Below, piece by piece: positions 61,993 through 64,000 of a stretch of 64,000 nt of DNA. The first letter of the stretch is position 1, and each line of letters opens with the position of its first letter. Origin of the DNA: JARBAU01 sp029237525 (GTDB lineage Archaea > Thermoproteota > Nitrososphaeria > Nitrososphaerales > Nitrososphaeraceae); NCBI GenBank assembly GCA_036555705.1, contig DATBKT010000087.1, positions 186,001 to 250,000 of the forward strand, read 5' to 3'. A program made the translations under genes and the position numbers. The notes beneath the pieces are model-generated. The model was not told where the DNA came from and did no database searches. It saw only the letters and a program-made list of their open reading frames with translations.

Positions 61993-62229
61993 ATGTCAGA
62001 AATTATTGATGAAAAAAAAACCAAGGAGGGTTCTAGTCAATGGCCAGATCTTATGGCGCAATTATTTGATCGTCTAACGGGCAAAGGCACAAAGATAACT
62101 TACGAATTTCAGGATTTAGTAATTGATATCCCACGTGCCATTGGACCGCAGGGCCAGGATCTCGGTGCAGCAAAATGGACCGTCAATGGGAAGATAGTTA
62201 TCACTGCTCAAGCGCATAACAGTGATTGA
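61993..62229 (+). CDS. Small soluble protein of unknown function
   Basis: A 78-residue protein with an acidic/basic N terminus (SEIIDEKKTKEGSSQ), then a compact-looking domain: WPDLMAQLFDRLTGKGTKITYEF, DLVIDIPRAIGPQG and AAKWTVNGKIVITAQAH. The alternating pattern suggests one alpha-beta domain. The last strands (VNGKIVITA) look like a single folded unit. No family is recognised. It is flanked by long gene-free stretches on both sides. Confidence 0.65.
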   Translation: MSEIIDEKKTKEGSSQWPDLMAQLFDRLTGKGTKITYEFQDLVIDIPRAIGPQGQDLGAAKWTVNGKIVITAQAHNSD

Positions 62230-62752
62230 AAATAGTTCTTGTTTCTCGACAGCACTATTATCTATGATTTTAATTAAGCCCATAAAATTTCACATCTAAT
62301 CAGATTGAATTTGAATGGACATCTTTTAGGAATATATTTGAAGATCAATTTTCTGTTGAACACCCTTCACTAATTGTAACCCTGGTAGTTTACTTCTGAT
62401 TATTACAATGCATAACATTATCTAAAAATATAGATGAATCACAATCAGATAAAACAATGCTAATGTAGAGATTTTTCCACCGATAGTTCAGATCAAATCA
62501 TCTATTTATAACTATTCGGGATTAATGCATTTAGTTTTTGAATATCAGGTAATATGATAATTTCAACACAGTTTACACATAGAATTTATTTAATTCATCT
62601 TTGATGTAACGATTGTGAGATATCACTGGCAGACAATACATCTCGTCAACTGACATGTGACCTTCAGTCCTTTAGACTTTGAATAACCTTAAAAATCGCT
62701 AGAAAAATAATGTTCACCAAAAGTACATTGTGATAAAAAATAAAGGTGACTA
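62230..62752. other. Gene-free stretch
   Basis: About 520 AT-rich bases. It holds only very short frames, and no repeat or hairpin stands out. Confidence 0.35.
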
Positions 62753-63304
62753 TTACTTTATCGCGATATCCTGCGTTATTTTTGATGTGTCCTTAGCAGA
62801 CTGCTCGAAAGTCTTTGCTGCGTTTACGCCTATTCGTGACAGCTCTTTAACATTATTTTTTGCTTGTTGTAGAGAATTCTTGAATGCCTCAGCATACCCG
62901 AATATGACATTGTTGGTTAGTCTAGTGACAGTGAATAAGTTATCGGCGTATGATCTAGTAGTATTGGTGTAAACCTCGGACATCCTACCTGGAGATAGCA
63001 GTGTAGATACATTTCGGGTATAGGTTTCTACATATGGGGCCCATGCTGACTGATAAGAATTAATGATTTCCTTCTGTGATACAACAAAGTTGTCAGCTAA
63101 TTCTCTAGTAGCTTCTATAGTTTGCTCATGATATTCATTAATTGCACGCGTGTATCGTGGAATTTCCTTTTTAGCTTCATCAACAGACTTTCGAATTTCG
63201 TCCCTCGTTTGATCTAACGCCTTATTAATTAATTCTTCTTGATCCTTTTTGAATTGCGAAGTAGATGTAGTTATATTTGGTTCTTGCTCTTTTTTAGATG
63301 ACAT
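62753..63304 (-). CDS. Phasin-like protein
   Basis: A 183-residue helical, amphipathic protein without cysteine. Long helices carry repeated Asn, Gln and Glu with few prolines: DQTRDEIRKSVDEAKKEI, ELADNFVVSQKEIINSYQSAW, FGYAEAFKNSLQQAKNNVKEL and AAKTFEQSAKDTS. This is the pattern of phasins, which coat polyhydroxyalkanoate granules. An in-frame ATG at 63346 would add 14 residues. I prefer 63304 because TATATATA lies about 28 bases before it. No PHA synthase lies in the window, so the assignment rests on composition and pattern only. Confidence 0.6.
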   Translation of the reverse strand: MSSKKEQEPNITTSTSQFKKDQEELINKALDQTRDEIRKSVDEAKKEIPRYTRAINEYHEQTIEATRELADNFVVSQKEIINSYQSAWAPYVETYTRNVSTLLSPGRMSEVYTNTTRSYADNLFTVTRLTNNVIFGYAEAFKNSLQQAKNNVKELSRIGVNAAKTFEQSAKDTSKITQDIAIK

Positions 63305-64000
63305 ATCAAGGGAATTATGTAGAGTCTTATATATATTCCTTGCCATTAAATGGTTTTAAATACCATTGAAAACCCTGATAAAATATCAATATCATAAAGT
63401 TGTTTTTTGACGAGTATTGATTGTCTGGAAATAGATGTGATGGTGATTAAGAGCGTTATTACAATGGTAGACCAGGGAACTAATTGATTGCGTAATAGTA
63501 AATGTACTGACGAGCTAGTACAGATCCAAAGCATATATTACTAGGATGATCCAGAACGATCTGATTCTGTTAACAGGCCTCGGAAGTATCTAAGAGAAAT
63601 TGGTCTAAGTATCAGATCCCAATTTTGGCATATAAGATGAGTACATTGCTATTTAATCCCAATAATCCTGTAGCATGAATATTAATTTCATTTCAAACTG
63701 GTGTTATACATAGCCTAGGGTTGTCTTGCTTGAATCTATCAAATTTCAGGAAATCTAGCTTTAACTGGTCTATTTATTCTGGCATCAGAATCCATACAAA
63801 ATAAAATCAATAAAGAGGCTCATAAAACTGGTAAAATATATATATTAAAATTTTTCATTTTGTCAAATATAGAGAATAATCTATTGGAAAACCATGAAAT
63901 AGGTTTCCGTGCTACAATTCTAACTCCACGATGTATATTCACTGGGACTTACAAAAGAATGAACAAATATACATCTGTTGGTCGATCCACCAAAGTCAAA
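63305..64000. other. Gene-free end of the window
   Basis: About 700 bases without a supported gene. The 62-codon minus-strand frame at 63346-63534 overlaps the phasin promoter and looks like chance. The last 100 bases could belong to a gene beyond the edge, but no reading frame can be confirmed. Confidence 0.35.

Noticed and set aside
63346..63534. 62-codon minus-strand frame
   Set aside because: No motif and located upstream of the phasin-like gene in its promoter region.

Overview
The window looks like a piece of an AT-rich chromosome of an ammonia-oxidising archaeon of the class Nitrososphaeria, possibly Nitrososphaera or Nitrosocosmicus-like. That placement is inferred from gene content, because no rRNA gene is present. 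The archaeal signature genes are RNA polymerase Rpo7 and Spt4, ribosomal proteins S30e and S8e, the beta-CASP nuclease aCPSF1, a tRNA/BHB splicing endonuclease, the GTP-dependent (DUF359) dephospho-CoA kinase and a TRAM-domain protein. Many genes have TATA-like boxes 22-31 bases before the start codon, as in leaderless archaeal transcripts, and TTG/GTG starts are common. Cupredoxins, FilR1-type and RHH-type regulators, ScpAB, a phasin-like protein and several tiny zinc-binding proteins fit soil Nitrososphaeria.

Layout. 1-8 kb: the end of bioB, bioF, an ATP-pyrophosphatase of the asparagine-synthase family, a membrane-tethered winged-helix protein, thrC, a UbiA/MenA prenyltransferase and birA. 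8-18 kb: glycerate kinase, trpE, two micro-proteins, a zinc alcohol dehydrogenase beside an LsrF-like aldolase/thiolase, ilvB-ilvN and an isocitrate/isopropylmalate-type dehydrogenase. 18-30 kb: small proteins, a possible structured RNA, dephospho-CoA kinase with Mrp, rpo7-spt4-nadC, nadA, S30e, aspartate dehydrogenase (a full aspartate-to-NAD module), a double SDR protein resembling the N-terminal half of malonyl-CoA reductase, endA and hom. 30-41 kb: TauE-type exporter, aCPSF1, a FilR1 regulator, UDP-GlcNAc 2-epimerase, site-2 protease, scpA-scpB and S8e. 41-50 kb: secreted RTX/cupredoxin-like proteins, an LhgO-type oxidase, a His-rich secreted peptide, a winged-helix protein, an NRAMP transporter with candidate metal operators and a membrane-anchored blue copper protein. 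50-56 kb: carA-carB. 56-64 kb: a 1080-residue adhesin-like protein, PspA, small conserved proteins and a phasin-like protein. No tRNA, rRNA, CRISPR array, transposase or insertion sequence was found.

The most striking observation is in carB. The normal ATG, with a strong ribosome-binding site, opens a frame encoding the expected N terminus. After 25 codons the frame is broken by 32 bases containing in-frame stop codons, and it resumes exactly at the next conserved residue (GE|FDYSGSQ). The 32-base segment folds with its flanks into a bulge-helix-bulge-like structure. The two predicted cut points, each between the second and third nucleotide of a 3-nt bulge, remove exactly those 32 bases and restore the frame. 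The endonuclease that cuts such structures, EndA, is encoded at 28.1-28.6 kb. This is a strong candidate for a spliced pre-mRNA intron in a core metabolic gene. Two other conserved enzymes (the dehydrogenase near 16.7 kb and aspartate dehydrogenase near 24.7 kb) have no ATG/GTG/TTG upstream of their conserved N termini and probably start at CTG and ATT.
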